Counted from the stretch's first letter, positions 55,088 through 63,996 are shown. The stretch: DNA of 64,000 bases from an uncultured Caryophanales bacterium (GCA_946409515.1 CAMJWS010000005.1:1-64000), one strand, 5' to 3'. Notes: a model not told the origin generated them from the sequence alone. Numbers and translations: made by a program.

Positions 55088-56361
55088 GGAAGTTAAACTT
55101 TATTGCTATCAGTGTTTTATCGGTAGCCTTATTAGCGTCATGCGGGGGTAACGACGCTAAAGAATTTAAACCAGCATTAAATGTAGACACAAAATGTAAC
55201 ATCAAAGTAGTAGGGGAATATAGTAACTTTGAAGCTTTAGAAGCGGAATTCGATAAGTTCAATGTTTACTATCCTCATGTCACTCTGACTTATGAAAAAC
55301 TAGATGACTATAACAACACTATCGGTACAGTTTTAGAAAGCGATAATAAACCAAACATCTTCTTCTCATACACATGGATGATGGGTAACGATAAATATAA
55401 TAACGTTGTTTCCCACATGGAAGATTTATCAGACGCTAAATTAAAACTAGATTTAAACTGCTTACGTCAAAGTCTAGTTAATAAGACCGCACAAGGTAAT
55501 GTCTTAATGATCCCAGTCTTCTCTAGAACATATGGTACCTTAGTGAATAATAATCTCTTTAAAAAAGAGAACCTAAAGATTCCTTCTACATGGAGCGAAT
55601 TATTAAGTGTTTCTTCCTCATTTAAAGAAAAAGGCTATAAGAGTCCAATGATGGGCTATAGTCTTAAAACATCTAGTTGCTTAATGAATACAGTTGCCTA
55701 TCCCGCATTTGTCGCTTCTTTAGCGAACAATCCAGATGCTTTAGCAAAGGCTAATAGCTTAGATCCTTCTGCGGGTGAATATATGCGTGAAGCGTTAACT
55801 AAGGTTAAACAACTTGTGGATAACGGTGTTGTTAATCTTGAAGAATGCGACAAGATTGAAGATAACTACACTAAGGTCATCTTACGTTTCTTTGAAGGTG
55901 ATGTCCCAATGATGATTTGCGCGGGTGACACTGTAAGTGGCACTAAAAAGCGTGAAAGCCAATCAGAAGCTTATACAAAGAATCCATTTGAATATTCATA
56001 TATTCCAATTCCTTTAACAGAAGAAGGTGGCTATTTCATGGATAGTCCATCTATTGAATTCTCCGTTAATAAGGATTGCAAAGATTTAGATATGACAAAT
56101 GAATTTATGCGTTTCTTAGTTAGTAAGAGTGAATTAAACGCAATGGCCTCTTTAAAGCGTTTAGTGACTCCTACTAAGGAATTAACATTTGACCCAGTTT
56201 ATGCTCCATTTGCAAAGGTTCCTTCTTCCCGTACCTTCTCTCCAGAAGTCTTAGGTATTAAGGATCAATTAACTGTGCAAATTAGAAATGCCGCTTTTAA
56301 AGTTGGCAAAGGCCAAATGACTATTGATGAGGCTGTTAATAGTTATGGCACAATCGAATAA
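55084..56361 (+). CDS. Extracellular solute-binding lipoprotein coupled to the hybrid kinase
   Basis: A 425-aa SBP_bac_1 (sugar-binding type) lipoprotein with lipobox LASC (Cys near residue 20). Motifs include the N-terminal IKVVGEYSNFEALEAEFDKF, an ENLKIPSTWSELL segment and the hinge region FFEGDVPMMICAGD. No permease or ATPase genes are adjacent, while the ATGA overlap ties it to the histidine kinase, so it more likely delivers ligand to the kinase sensor than to a transporter. A diguanylate cyclase gene follows. Confidence 0.88.
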   Translation: MRKLNFIAISVLSVALLASCGGNDAKEFKPALNVDTKCNIKVVGEYSNFEALEAEFDKFNVYYPHVTLTYEKLDDYNNTIGTVLESDNKPNIFFSYTWMMGNDKYNNVVSHMEDLSDAKLKLDLNCLRQSLVNKTAQGNVLMIPVFSRTYGTLVNNNLFKKENLKIPSTWSELLSVSSSFKEKGYKSPMMGYSLKTSSCLMNTVAYPAFVASLANNPDALAKANSLDPSAGEYMREALTKVKQLVDNGVVNLEECDKIEDNYTKVILRFFEGDVPMMICAGDTVSGTKKRESQSEAYTKNPFEYSYIPIPLTEEGGYFMDSPSIEFSVNKDCKDLDMTNEFMRFLVSKSELNAMASLKRLVTPTKELTFDPVYAPFAKVPSSRTFSPEVLGIKDQLTVQIRNAAFKVGKGQMTIDEAVNSYGTIE

Positions 56362-56367
56362 ATAGAT

Positions 56368-56373
56368 TATAAT
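56368..56373 (+). promoter_or_regulatory. -10 box of the first diguanylate cyclase gene
   Basis: Consensus TATAAT 11 nt before the ATG; no SD. It partly uncouples the cyclase from the kinase-SBP unit. Confidence 0.55.
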
Positions 56374-56384
56374 ATAAACCTGTT

Positions 56385-57404
56385 ATGTCGTTTCTAAACA
56401 GTTCAAACAAATATAAAACAATCAGCTTTACTTGCTTAGTGGCAAATATCGCTTATTTGATTTTACGTTCAATCTATTTAGTGTTTTTTATCATCGCTAA
56501 GGCTTACGCACTTATTTGGATAGATGTTGCTTCTATTTTGATTTATATTGCCTGTCTATTCCTTATTCATCGTAAGAAGTATTATCCATATGCCTTACTA
56601 TGTGGCAATGAATTCTTTGTCTTTATTATTACCACAACGTTGATGCTTGGCTTCAATAGTGGTTTCCATTTCTATCTTATTGGTTTATGTATTGTCTCGT
56701 TCTTCACATCATATTTCTCTAAAGGTAGAAGCACTAAAGGCTCAATAGTGTGGGTAACTCTTTCTTTAGCTATTTATCTCACCTTATTCTTTGTTACACG
56801 CTTTAACCAACCACTTTATGCCATTCCATCTTGGATGGAGATGATGTTTTTTGCAGCACATGCAGTGATAGTCTTCTCTTTCGTGGCGTTCTACTTAACT
56901 ATCTTCGTTAGATACGCTGTTTTCTTAGAAAATAGAATTTTAAATGAATCTAGAACAGATGAATTAACTCAACTTGCTAACAGATATGGTTTATATGATT
57001 ACTTCAATCAAGAGAGCAATAAGCAATCTAAAGTCTTAGCGTTATTTGATATCGATGACTTTAAATTGATTAATGACGAATTTGGTCACGCTACCGGCGA
57101 TTACATTCTTAAGAAAGTTGCAGAATTAGCCGCTGACATTTTCGCAGATCATTTTGTCTGCCGTTATGGTGGTGAAGAATTTGTCGCTGTTGTGGATAAG
57201 AATAATGATTTTGAAATATTAGAAAAATTCAGAGTTATGATTGAAGAAGCAACTTTTGAATATGAAGGTAATCAACATAGAATCACTATTACAATCGGTG
57301 CGGCTGCTTATCAAAAAGAAATAGCGTTGGAAAAATGGGTTAGCCTAGCAGATGAAAGAATGTATCTAGGTAAGAACTCAGGCAAAAATAAAGTCGTTAT
57401 CTAA
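56385..57404 (+). CDS. Membrane diguanylate cyclase
   Basis: A 339-aa protein with six N-terminal helices (residues ~15-185) and a C-terminal GGDEF domain. The active loop reads RYGGEEF, and the metal/substrate residues FDIDDFKLINDEFGHATGD are intact, so it should make c-di-GMP. No RxxD inhibitory site is seen at the usual place. It follows the kinase and solute-binding genes, an arrangement that fits a nutrient-sensing c-di-GMP module. It has its own -10 box and a terminator after it. Confidence 0.93.
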   Translation: MSFLNSSNKYKTISFTCLVANIAYLILRSIYLVFFIIAKAYALIWIDVASILIYIACLFLIHRKKYYPYALLCGNEFFVFIITTTLMLGFNSGFHFYLIGLCIVSFFTSYFSKGRSTKGSIVWVTLSLAIYLTLFFVTRFNQPLYAIPSWMEMMFFAAHAVIVFSFVAFYLTIFVRYAVFLENRILNESRTDELTQLANRYGLYDYFNQESNKQSKVLALFDIDDFKLINDEFGHATGDYILKKVAELAADIFADHFVCRYGGEEFVAVVDKNNDFEILEKFRVMIEEATFEYEGNQHRITITIGAAAYQKEIALEKWVSLADERMYLGKNSGKNKVVI

Positions 57405-57426
57405 TATATAAATAATTATTAAAAAA

Positions 57427-57457
57427 TGTAACGGAGAGTAATTTCCGTTATTTTTTT
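57427..57457 (+). terminator. Terminator after the first diguanylate cyclase
   Basis: Stem TAACGGA/TCCGTTA followed by seven T. Confidence 0.88.
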
Positions 57458-57479
57458 ATTTATGCGGTATGGTTATGAT

Positions 57480-57491
57480 ATTCGAGTGAAT
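57480..57491. promoter_or_regulatory. Second copy of ATTCGAGTGAAT
   Basis: Identical 12-mer to the core of the tldD upstream inverted repeat (18099-18110), in the upstream region of the XRE regulator at 57598. The outer arms are only partly kept here. Confidence 0.3.
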
Positions 57492-57597
57492 GTAAAGTTC
57501 AACCTGACAAATATTTTTTGAAAATTCCAGCACTATCTTGGTAGAAGTATGAACCTGACATCCCTTAAAATTGTGTCCGAAATGGAGGAGTAGTGGT

Positions 57598-58413
57598 ATG
57601 AAACTATTCGATAAAATAAGAATCCTTAGAAAAGCACGTGGTCTTTCCCAAGAACAACTTGGTTATAGTTTATCTAGAGTTAATAAAGATGGTATTTCTC
57701 GTCAAACAGTCTCTGATTGGGAAAACGGTAAGTTCGAACCTAAATTAGAAAACATCAGAGATTTAGCGGAAGTCTTTAATGTCACATTTGACGCTTTACT
57801 TGATGAATCAGTGGATTTAGATAACGAAGAAGTCTTAGATGCAGTATTAAATAAAAGAACATATGAGCCTAAGGAAGAACTTGAAGAAGAAGTAGCACCA
57901 GTCAAACCCGCTCCTAGCGAAAAGAAAACAGTCACTACAAGACAAGCATTACTTTTAATTGTTAGTGGTGTAGCAATTTTCTTAACACTTATAACTGTTA
58001 TACAAGATTTTCTCTTTTTAATTGCGGAGCCTAGAAATTTCCTTACTCCTCTTGTGATTATGCCTCTTATTGAACTTTTGTACTTTGTTGCTTCTGCTGT
58101 CGCACTTCTATTACTTATTTTTGCGATCAAAAGAAATAAAAAACCTATCGCCACAGTGATAATCATTGCGGTGACATTCTTCATCATCACTTTTATCAAT
58201 ACTTATAGTGCCATAACAAGCCTTATTCTACTTGTGCAAAGACATACAGAAGGCACAAAATATTCAATAAATGGTATGGAAACTACTTATGGAAACATGA
58301 TTGCCTCCTATATCTTCAGGATTGCGATCCCATTTATTATGTTCTTGCCACCCGCTGTTTTCCCTTTGGTTGTTTTATCAAGCTATAGAAGACTAAAAAA
58401 AGTGGAACAATAG
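57598..58413 (+). CDS. XRE-family regulator with C-terminal membrane domain
   Basis: A 271-aa protein: HTH_3 domain (residues ~5-70: RGLSQEQLGYSLSRVNKDGISRQTVSDWE), an acidic and Pro-rich linker (~90-120), then four helices (~125-260). It is the same architecture as the regulator at 29300 but with a different membrane part. The ATG at 57598 has SD GGAGGAG; nine in-frame upstream codons are not needed by the fold. It probably regulates nearby envelope or signalling genes. Its 3' end contains a terminator for the convergent HD-GYP gene. Confidence 0.82.
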   Translation: MKLFDKIRILRKARGLSQEQLGYSLSRVNKDGISRQTVSDWENGKFEPKLENIRDLAEVFNVTFDALLDESVDLDNEEVLDAVLNKRTYEPKEELEEEVAPVKPAPSEKKTVTTRQALLLIVSGVAIFLTLITVIQDFLFLIAEPRNFLTPLVIMPLIELLYFVASAVALLLLIFAIKRNKKPIATVIIIAVTFFIITFINTYSAITSLILLVQRHTEGTKYSINGMETTYGNMIASYIFRIAIPFIMFLPPAVFPLVVLSSYRRLKKVEQ

Positions 58414-58420
58414 TCCACTT
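58394..58420 (-). terminator. Terminator of the HD-GYP gene
   Basis: On the minus strand, stem AAGTGGA/TCCACTT with a 7-nt loop is followed by TTTTTT. It lies within the last codons of the plus-strand XRE gene. Confidence 0.75.
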
Positions 58421-58433
58421 AAGATAATATTTA

Positions 58434-59642
58434 TTAATTTTGTTGTACAATATCAAGGAAGATAGGCGCTAGTTCAGGATCGAACTGTGTACCAATGCCT
58501 TCCTTCATGATTTGGATAGCCTTCTCTTTTGGGAAGGCTTCTTTATATGGCCTTTTGGAAATAAGAGCGTCATAAACATCAGCGAGAGACATTATTCTAG
58601 CTTCTAATGGGATATCTTCGCCTTTTAAGCCTTCTGGATAGCCCTTGCCATCATATCTTTCGTGATGATATTTAGCGATGTTAATCGCGACATTAATATA
58701 ATTCTCATCATCGACGTTACGCATACTGTTTTGGATAACTTTTGCGCCATATTCAGTGTGTTTCTTCATAATGTCATATTCTTCAGGAGTTAACTTTCCT
58801 GGTTTATTTAAAATACTATCTGAGATTTTAATCTTGCCTAAGTCATGAATAGGGGCCGCCATAACGACATTTCTAAAATATAAGCGTGGTAATTTAGAAT
58901 ACTTTTCTTTCTTTCTAAGCTTTTCTACGAGCATAGAAACATAACTTTCAGTTCTCACGATGTGACCACCTGTGGTCTCATCTCTTTCTTCAACCGCTGC
59001 AGCTAAACTTGTAATTAAGTTATTTTGAATCTTTTCAATGCGTAAACCTGATGATATTTCTTTAACGTTTCTTAAACAGACTACTGAGTAGATGATTAAA
59101 CCAATAACGGTGAAAGTTATAGTGTTAACGCAGTCTAATTTAAAAGCGCTGAATTCTTTATAGTAATGAGAAATGATTAAATAACCAATACATTCACAAA
59201 TCATGAAACCATACATTCTAATTGGTCTATCATCAATAGCAATTGGTAATAAGCTAATAAAAACAATAACACTAGTAGCAGGAATTGCTGCATTACTAGC
59301 TTGAGTGGACAATAATACCGCATAGATAATCGTTAATACCATCTGCCCATAACAAACCGCGAAAGAGAAGTAAGCGTTCTTAAATCTTCTACCTAATGTC
59401 ATGACGATTAAATAGATAGCGATACTACCCACTAATAACATAATATAAGGGGCAAGGGTATCGGTTTTAGTGAATATATCCACAATCAAAAGAATGAGGC
59501 TGAAAGCAGCGCTTAATAAGGAAGTAATCTTTAATACGCGTCTATTTCTAGCCCAGACAATTGCTTTAATTTCGTTATAGTCTTTACGTGGAATACCACA
59601 AAAGAATAGATAGTTAATAAGACCGGTAAAAACTTTTCTCAC
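58434..59642 (-). CDS. Membrane HD-GYP phosphodiesterase
   Basis: A 402-aa protein with six or seven N-terminal helices (~35-195) and a C-terminal HD-GYP domain. The metal motifs APIHDLGKIKI, KKHTEYG and HHERYDGKGYPEGLKGEDIP are complete, so it should hydrolyse c-di-GMP and oppose the two cyclases nearby. The start is GTG at 59642: a TATAAT box on the minus strand ends 7 nt upstream and no ATG start fits, giving another leaderless start. It sits alone on the minus strand between plus-strand genes. Confidence 0.92.
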   Translation of the reverse strand: MRKVFTGLINYLFFCGIPRKDYNEIKAIVWARNRRVLKITSLLSAAFSLILLIVDIFTKTDTLAPYIMLLVGSIAIYLIVMTLGRRFKNAYFSFAVCYGQMVLTIIYAVLLSTQASNAAIPATSVIVFISLLPIAIDDRPIRMYGFMICECIGYLIISHYYKEFSAFKLDCVNTITFTVIGLIIYSVVCLRNVKEISSGLRIEKIQNNLITSLAAAVEERDETTGGHIVRTESYVSMLVEKLRKKEKYSKLPRLYFRNVVMAAPIHDLGKIKISDSILNKPGKLTPEEYDIMKKHTEYGAKVIQNSMRNVDDENYINVAINIAKYHHERYDGKGYPEGLKGEDIPLEARIMSLADVYDALISKRPYKEAFPKEKAIQIMKEGIGTQFDPELAPIFLDIVQQN

Positions 59643-59842
59643 GATAAAAATTATAAAGGAAAAAACATTAAGAAAAATAGACCAACTTTCAATTTGAGAA
59701 TGACACTTTCATTATTTTGTTTAGACACTAAAAAATGACGCTGATGAATACAAAAATATGACAGAATTGCTAAATGAATCGAAAGTTCCGATATTTATGG
59801 AACTTTTTGTAAATTTTATTAATAATAAATTTGGTGATAAAT

Positions 59843-60286
59843 ATGAAAAGAGAAAATGCCGCAAAAAGATACTATAAAAAGAACATGATCGCCTTCATCG
59901 CGGTTTTTGTTCCTTTAGATTTGCTTTTCTGGCTTATTACTCTTCCTTTCCTTAACTCAACAGTAAGTCGTTTTGATCTTTTTATCTACCCAATTGTATT
60001 AGCGTTAGTTGGTATTCCTTTCATCATCTATAACATCGTTCAATATGTTCATTATTCGAATGTCAGATTCGTCAGTATTCAAAGAGGTAAAGTTGTAAAC
60101 AGTGATTCACATAATTACGGTCGTTACGGAACTTATGTTGGTTTCCTTGTTGAAATTGAAAACGAAATTGGTGAGAAAAAGACCATTATGACAAAGCACT
60201 GTCACACTAAAGCTGATGGCTATTTTGGCCTCTATGTCACAGTGGGTCAAGACCCATCAACTGGTGATTGGATTATTCTTGAATAG
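59843..60286 (+). CDS. Two-helix membrane protein, paralogue 1 of 3
   Basis: A 147-aa protein starting MKRENAAKRYYKKNM. Two helices (~15-38 and 50-70) are followed by a beta-rich cytoplasmic domain with VNSDSHNYGRYGTYVGFLVEI and a C-terminal VGQDPSTGDWIILE. It resembles DUF3592-type proteins; function unknown. SD GGTGA before the ATG at 59843. Two tandem paralogues follow at 11- and 9-nt spacing, so the three form one unit. Confidence 0.72.
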   Translation: MKRENAAKRYYKKNMIAFIAVFVPLDLLFWLITLPFLNSTVSRFDLFIYPIVLALVGIPFIIYNIVQYVHYSNVRFVSIQRGKVVNSDSHNYGRYGTYVGFLVEIENEIGEKKTIMTKHCHTKADGYFGLYVTVGQDPSTGDWIILE

Positions 60287-60297
60287 AGGTGATTAGT

Positions 60298-60744
60298 GTG
60301 AAAAGAGAAAACACTGCCAAAAAATACTACAAAAAGAACATGATTATAATCATTGCTGTTTTTACGCCGCTCGCACTTTTGTCTTACCTTCTCCCTCTTT
60401 CTTTTATAAAAGCATGGGAACCATACTATGCGATACTTTGGATCTTTCCAATTATTATGACCATAGTGCCTTTACCATTTATCATTTATTACACTGTGCA
60501 ATATATTCACTACGCAAACGTATACTTCACTGAAATCCAAATGGCGGAAGTACTTGATTGTGACACTATTCAATATGGAAGATTTGGTCCTGTTATTGGC
60601 TTTTTTGTAAAAGTCCAACATAAGGGAAAAACCGCTACAGTCTGCACCAAACACATTCACCAAAGAGCTGATGGCTATATTGGTAGTCGAGTTGAAGTTG
60701 GTTTTGACCAAAAAAGATGCGAATGGATTGTTCTCGAGGATTAA
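60298..60744 (+). CDS. Two-helix membrane protein, paralogue 2 of 3
   Basis: A 148-aa protein, same plan as the preceding gene: N-terminus (V/M)KRENTAKKYYKKNM, two helices, a GRFGPVIGFFVKV strand pair, and a VGFDQKRCEWIVLE end. The start is taken as GTG at 60298, because it aligns with its paralogues and follows SD GAGGTGAT; an in-frame GTG 9 nt earlier overlaps that SD. Confidence 0.72.
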   Translation: MKRENTAKKYYKKNMIIIIAVFTPLALLSYLLPLSFIKAWEPYYAILWIFPIIMTIVPLPFIIYYTVQYIHYANVYFTEIQMAEVLDCDTIQYGRFGPVIGFFVKVQHKGKTATVCTKHIHQRADGYIGSRVEVGFDQKRCEWIVLED

Positions 60745-60753
60745 GAAATTGTT

Positions 60754-61194
60754 ATGAAAAGAAAAAACACTTGTATTGGTCATTACGTCCGTAATCTAGC
60801 GTTTGTTGGTGCTATTCTTTTCCTTATTTTCCTTATCTTTGGTGCCGCTGCTATAGCGATGTATACCGCTAAGCAAACATTTAAATGGTATTGGCTTGCC
60901 TTTTTAGTGTTTGTTGGATTAGCGCTTCCTTTTGTTATCTATAATTTGTGTCAATTAATTTACTACTTAAATATTCGTTTTGAGAAGATAGAAAGAGGCA
61001 CGGTTGTTGACTGTGAAACGGAGCAAACTAGTAGGCTTGGTGTCTTTATCAGCTTTCGTGTCGCAATCAAAGAAAATGATAAAAAAGTGACCATCAATAC
61101 TAGACCCGTTTATGGAAAACCAGATGGCTATTTTAATAGAATGATTGAAGTTGGATATGACCCAAAAAGAAGGGAATGGATTGAACTCCAATAA
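60754..61194 (+). CDS. Two-helix membrane protein, paralogue 3 of 3
   Basis: A 146-aa protein and the most diverged of the triplet: MKRKNTCIGHYVRN, two helices, VVDCETEQTSRLGVFISFRVAI, and a VGYDPKRREWIELQ end. The shared C-terminal VGxDxxxxxWIxL pattern marks the family. Weak SD. The cluster may encode subunits of one complex or be a recent gene expansion. Confidence 0.72.
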   Translation: MKRKNTCIGHYVRNLAFVGAILFLIFLIFGAAAIAMYTAKQTFKWYWLAFLVFVGLALPFVIYNLCQLIYYLNIRFEKIERGTVVDCETEQTSRLGVFISFRVAIKENDKKVTINTRPVYGKPDGYFNRMIEVGYDPKRREWIELQ

Positions 61195-61227
61195 CAATTT
61201 TGAAGTGATTTTTGCGCTCTAGTATTT

Positions 61228-61233
61228 TATACT
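61228..61233 (+). promoter_or_regulatory. -10 box of the second diguanylate cyclase gene
   Basis: TATACT 6 nt before the ATG at 61240; no SD. Confidence 0.55.
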
Positions 61234-61239
61234 ATTTAT

Positions 61240-62343
61240 ATGTTTGCAGAGATGCTCGATCACTACATCTTACAAAATTGGATCTTAATCCTAATATTAT
61301 TTGCCTTCGTTGTTTTCTTAGTCTCGACTGCTCTTATCGATAAGAAAGCAACAAGACGTTTATTATTCTTAATTGGTGAAATATTTGTTTTATCAATTTG
61401 TGTTTTCTGTGAATTCCATTTTGCACATGATGAATTTAAAGATATTGCCGTTTTACGCACTGTAAGAACAGTCTTAATGGCGATTAGATATAGCGCGGCG
61501 CCTATATTATTAGCCCACGTTATCTTTACTGTGGTTAAACGAATGAAGGCTCTAGTTTTCATTCCCGCTGGTGTATTAGCGGTTATTGATATTGTTTCTA
61601 TCCCAACTGGTATTGTCTTCTCGCTTAGTGAAGAAAATAAATTAATAAGAGGTCCATTAGGATATTTACCATTTATTGTTGCAGGCCTATATTGTGCTTT
61701 CTTAATTTACGTTCTCATTAGACGTAGTAATAAACGTTCAGTTGAAATCATTCCGATTATCCTTTTAGCGGTGTCTTTTGTTTCTTGTATTACATTCCCA
61801 TTTATCTTCCGTGCTGACTTTGCACAGATCTTCTGCCCGACTATCGCAGTGGCTTTATTCATTTACTATGTCTTCTCTATTCTTTCTTTGGTGAAGAAAG
61901 ATGCTTTAACAGGCTTACTTAATAGACAAGCCTATTATTCTGAAACAAGTAGAAATTACAAAGATATTACAGCAATTGTCTCTATTGATATGAATGGTTT
62001 AAAGAAAGTTAATGACACATATGGTCACCAAGCTGGCGATGAAGCCTTAATCGCTTTAGCGATTTGCTTCTCCAGAGCGTGTAAAGTCAATCAATCCGCT
62101 TATCGTATGGGTGGTGATGAATTCGCCATTGTCTGTCGTAAGAACACTGAAGAAGAAGTTTTTAAATTAATTGAAAGAATTAATGAACTAGTTAGTAAAA
62201 CTAAATACACATGTTCCATCGGTTATAGCTTCCAAAAAGATGGTCACACTGAATTAGAAGAACTCTTAAAAGTGTCTGATGAACGCATGTATACCGCGAA
62301 AGCGGAATATTATAAAGAACATCCAACAGGGGATATTGAGTAA
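61240..62343 (+). CDS. Membrane diguanylate cyclase
   Basis: A 367-aa protein with seven or eight helices (residues ~10-225) resembling 7TM sensor cyclases, then a GGDEF domain with RMGGDEF and SIDMNGLKKVNDTYGHQAGD intact. It should make c-di-GMP. It lies beside the HD-GYP phosphodiesterase and the other cyclase, giving a compact c-di-GMP region. No periplasmic ligand domain is evident; the helices themselves may sense. Confidence 0.92.
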   Translation: MFAEMLDHYILQNWILILILFAFVVFLVSTALIDKKATRRLLFLIGEIFVLSICVFCEFHFAHDEFKDIAVLRTVRTVLMAIRYSAAPILLAHVIFTVVKRMKALVFIPAGVLAVIDIVSIPTGIVFSLSEENKLIRGPLGYLPFIVAGLYCAFLIYVLIRRSNKRSVEIIPIILLAVSFVSCITFPFIFRADFAQIFCPTIAVALFIYYVFSILSLVKKDALTGLLNRQAYYSETSRNYKDITAIVSIDMNGLKKVNDTYGHQAGDEALIALAICFSRACKVNQSAYRMGGDEFAIVCRKNTEEEVFKLIERINELVSKTKYTCSIGYSFQKDGHTELEELLKVSDERMYTAKAEYYKEHPTGDIE

Positions 62344-62388
62344 TATCTCCTTTTTATTGCCTCTATAGAGTTATAGAATACTTTTAAT

Positions 62389-63033
62389 ATGATTAGGGAA
62401 GATATCAAACAATTCTTAAACACATTATCTGAAGATATCACCTTAGTAGCGGCGACTAAGTATGGTGATATCGATGATTTAAAAGATCTCTATAGTAGTG
62501 GCGTTTCTAACTTTGGTGAAAACCGAGTGGACGCATTTCTCGCCAAATATGAAGCCTTAAAAGATTTAGATATCTCTTGGCACTTCATAGGGCACTTACA
62601 ACGTAATAAAGCACATCTAGTATTAGATAAGATTGATTATTTACATTCACTAGATTCATTAGAACTAGTTAAAACGATAAATAAGTACCGTCTAAGCCCT
62701 TTAAACTGTTTTGTGGAAGTTTCTATTAATCTTGAAGAAAACAAAAACGGTGTGCCTTATTATGAGGTAAAGGACTTTATCAAAGAGTGTTTACAATACC
62801 CTAACGTAAATATTGTGGGTCTCATGATGATGGCTATTGCTAATTCAGATGAAGAAAGCCTTCATCAACAGTTTAGAAAACTAAAAGAATTAAAAGATAA
62901 TTTAGAAAAAGAATTAAATATCTCTTTACCATATCTATCGATGGGTATGAGTGATGATTATAAAGTAGCAATAGAGGAAGGCGCTACACATATTAGATTA
63001 GGAAGAGTATTATTTAATGAAGACAAGGACTAG
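62389..63033 (+). CDS. yggS: YggS/PROSC-family PLP homeostasis protein
   Basis: A 214-aa PLP-binding protein with alanine-racemase-like barrel fold and no known catalytic activity; it balances PLP and amino-acid pools. The PLP Lys is K24 in LVAATKYGD; further signatures are NFGENRVDAF, WHFIGHLQRNK, LSMGMSDDY and IRLGRVLF. A TAGAAT -10 box ends 9 nt before the ATG with no SD. In many Bacillota it precedes sepF/yggT; here a small unknown gene follows instead. Confidence 0.94.
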   Translation: MIREDIKQFLNTLSEDITLVAATKYGDIDDLKDLYSSGVSNFGENRVDAFLAKYEALKDLDISWHFIGHLQRNKAHLVLDKIDYLHSLDSLELVKTINKYRLSPLNCFVEVSINLEENKNGVPYYEVKDFIKECLQYPNVNIVGLMMMAIANSDEESLHQQFRKLKELKDNLEKELNISLPYLSMGMSDDYKVAIEEGATHIRLGRVLFNEDKD

Positions 63034-63038
63034 TAATT

Positions 63039-63383
63039 ATGGCATTAAAAGACGAATGGAAAAATACAGGTAAAAATACAGGTAAAGCCTTTGCTAACTT
63101 TGGTAAGGCTTTAGGCAAAACAATGAAAACAGTATTTACCGATGATGAAAATATGATTGAAAGTAATGGCCACACTGAAGTGAGCAATGCTTGGAGAGAA
63201 ACAGGTAAAGCCTTCGGTAGCGCAGGTAAATCATTTGGTAAAGCAATGGGCGATACATTCACTGGCTCAGATAAAGAACCTAAAGAAAATAAAGAAACCA
63301 AAGAGGAAGAAAAACCTGCAGAAGAAAACACCGATAATGGTGTTCCACTAATTGAACAAAAAGAAGAAAAGAAAGAGGACTGA
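63039..63383 (+). CDS. Small helical protein with acidic tail
   Basis: A 114-aa protein starting MALKDEWKNTGKNTGKAF. Residues ~9-32 and ~50-75 are Gly/Lys/Ala/Phe segments of two related halves (TGKAFANFGKALGKTMK and TGKAFGSAGKSFGKAMGD) that could form amphipathic helices; the C-terminal 35 residues are Glu/Lys-rich. No signal peptide. Similar short proteins occur in gut Bacillota without a known role. It follows yggS by 5 nt. Confidence 0.7.
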   Translation: MALKDEWKNTGKNTGKAFANFGKALGKTMKTVFTDDENMIESNGHTEVSNAWRETGKAFGSAGKSFGKAMGDTFTGSDKEPKENKETKEEEKPAEENTDNGVPLIEQKEEKKED

Positions 63384-63404
63384 GTTGATACCCAGTCCTT
63401 TTTC
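63376..63404 (+). terminator. Terminator after the yggS unit
   Basis: Stem AGGACTG/CAGTCCT overlapping the stop codon of the preceding gene, then TTTTTC. Confidence 0.85.
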
Positions 63405-63436
63405 ATAAGGAATATGTATGGCAAAAGGAGCCAAAT

Positions 63437-63946
63437 TTATTCTCGGGTTATATAAGTGGCGACAGCGTAATCAATGATTTCTTTAGCCGCATCCTTACCA
63501 ATATCATAGACATAATGTTGCGCTTTAGGAGCGCCTTTACCACCTGCATAGGCATTAGTGGATAAGATACCATCTTCGTTGATATACATGGCACAAGTGT
63601 CAAACACATCAAGGTACGCTCTTATTTCATATAAAACATAACGTCCGTTTTCGTTTTTGACTTCTTTGTCTACTTCACCCGCTGATGGGGATAGTGGCTT
63701 TATTACTTCTTGGAGTTTATCTCTAAATGTTAGAGTCCTATCACTAAATTCCTTATAGTTGTTTTCGTTATCTAGATGAATAACGCCACGTGGTCTATTA
63801 GGGTCATCTTCTTTTCTAGCACCGGCTTCATTTAGCCAATACTCTAAATAATATGGTTGTGCTTTTCTATGAGTACGTATTTGACAGCCAATTAAACCAG
63901 TGGCTAATAACATAGAAACAGGAATAAGCAAGTATTTAGTTTTCAT
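63437..63946 (-). CDS. Small lipoprotein of unknown function
   Basis: A 169-aa lipoprotein with lipobox LIGC (Cys near residue 21) and a soluble domain without a recognised fold (YLEYWLNEAGARKEDDPNRPRG near the start; YAGGKGAPKAQHYVYDIGKDAA near the end). Its promoter, SD region and signal-peptide DNA closely match those of the vWA lipoprotein at 33645-35138, though the mature proteins are unrelated. SD GAGGAG-like on the minus strand. Confidence 0.75.
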   Translation of the reverse strand: MKTKYLLIPVSMLLATGLIGCQIRTHRKAQPYYLEYWLNEAGARKEDDPNRPRGVIHLDNENNYKEFSDRTLTFRDKLQEVIKPLSPSAGEVDKEVKNENGRYVLYEIRAYLDVFDTCAMYINEDGILSTNAYAGGKGAPKAQHYVYDIGKDAAKEIIDYAVATYITRE

Positions 63947-63967
63947 ATTTTGGATCGCTCCTCACTT

Positions 63968-63996
63968 ATTAGACACAGAAGTTGAATAAAACTGCT
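63968..63996 (-). promoter_or_regulatory. Promoter-like motif shared by two lipoprotein genes (site 2)
   Basis: On the minus strand AGCAGTT (63996-63990), 16 nt, TCTAAT (63973-63968), matching site 1 at 35159-35187 in sequence and spacing. Confidence 0.5.
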
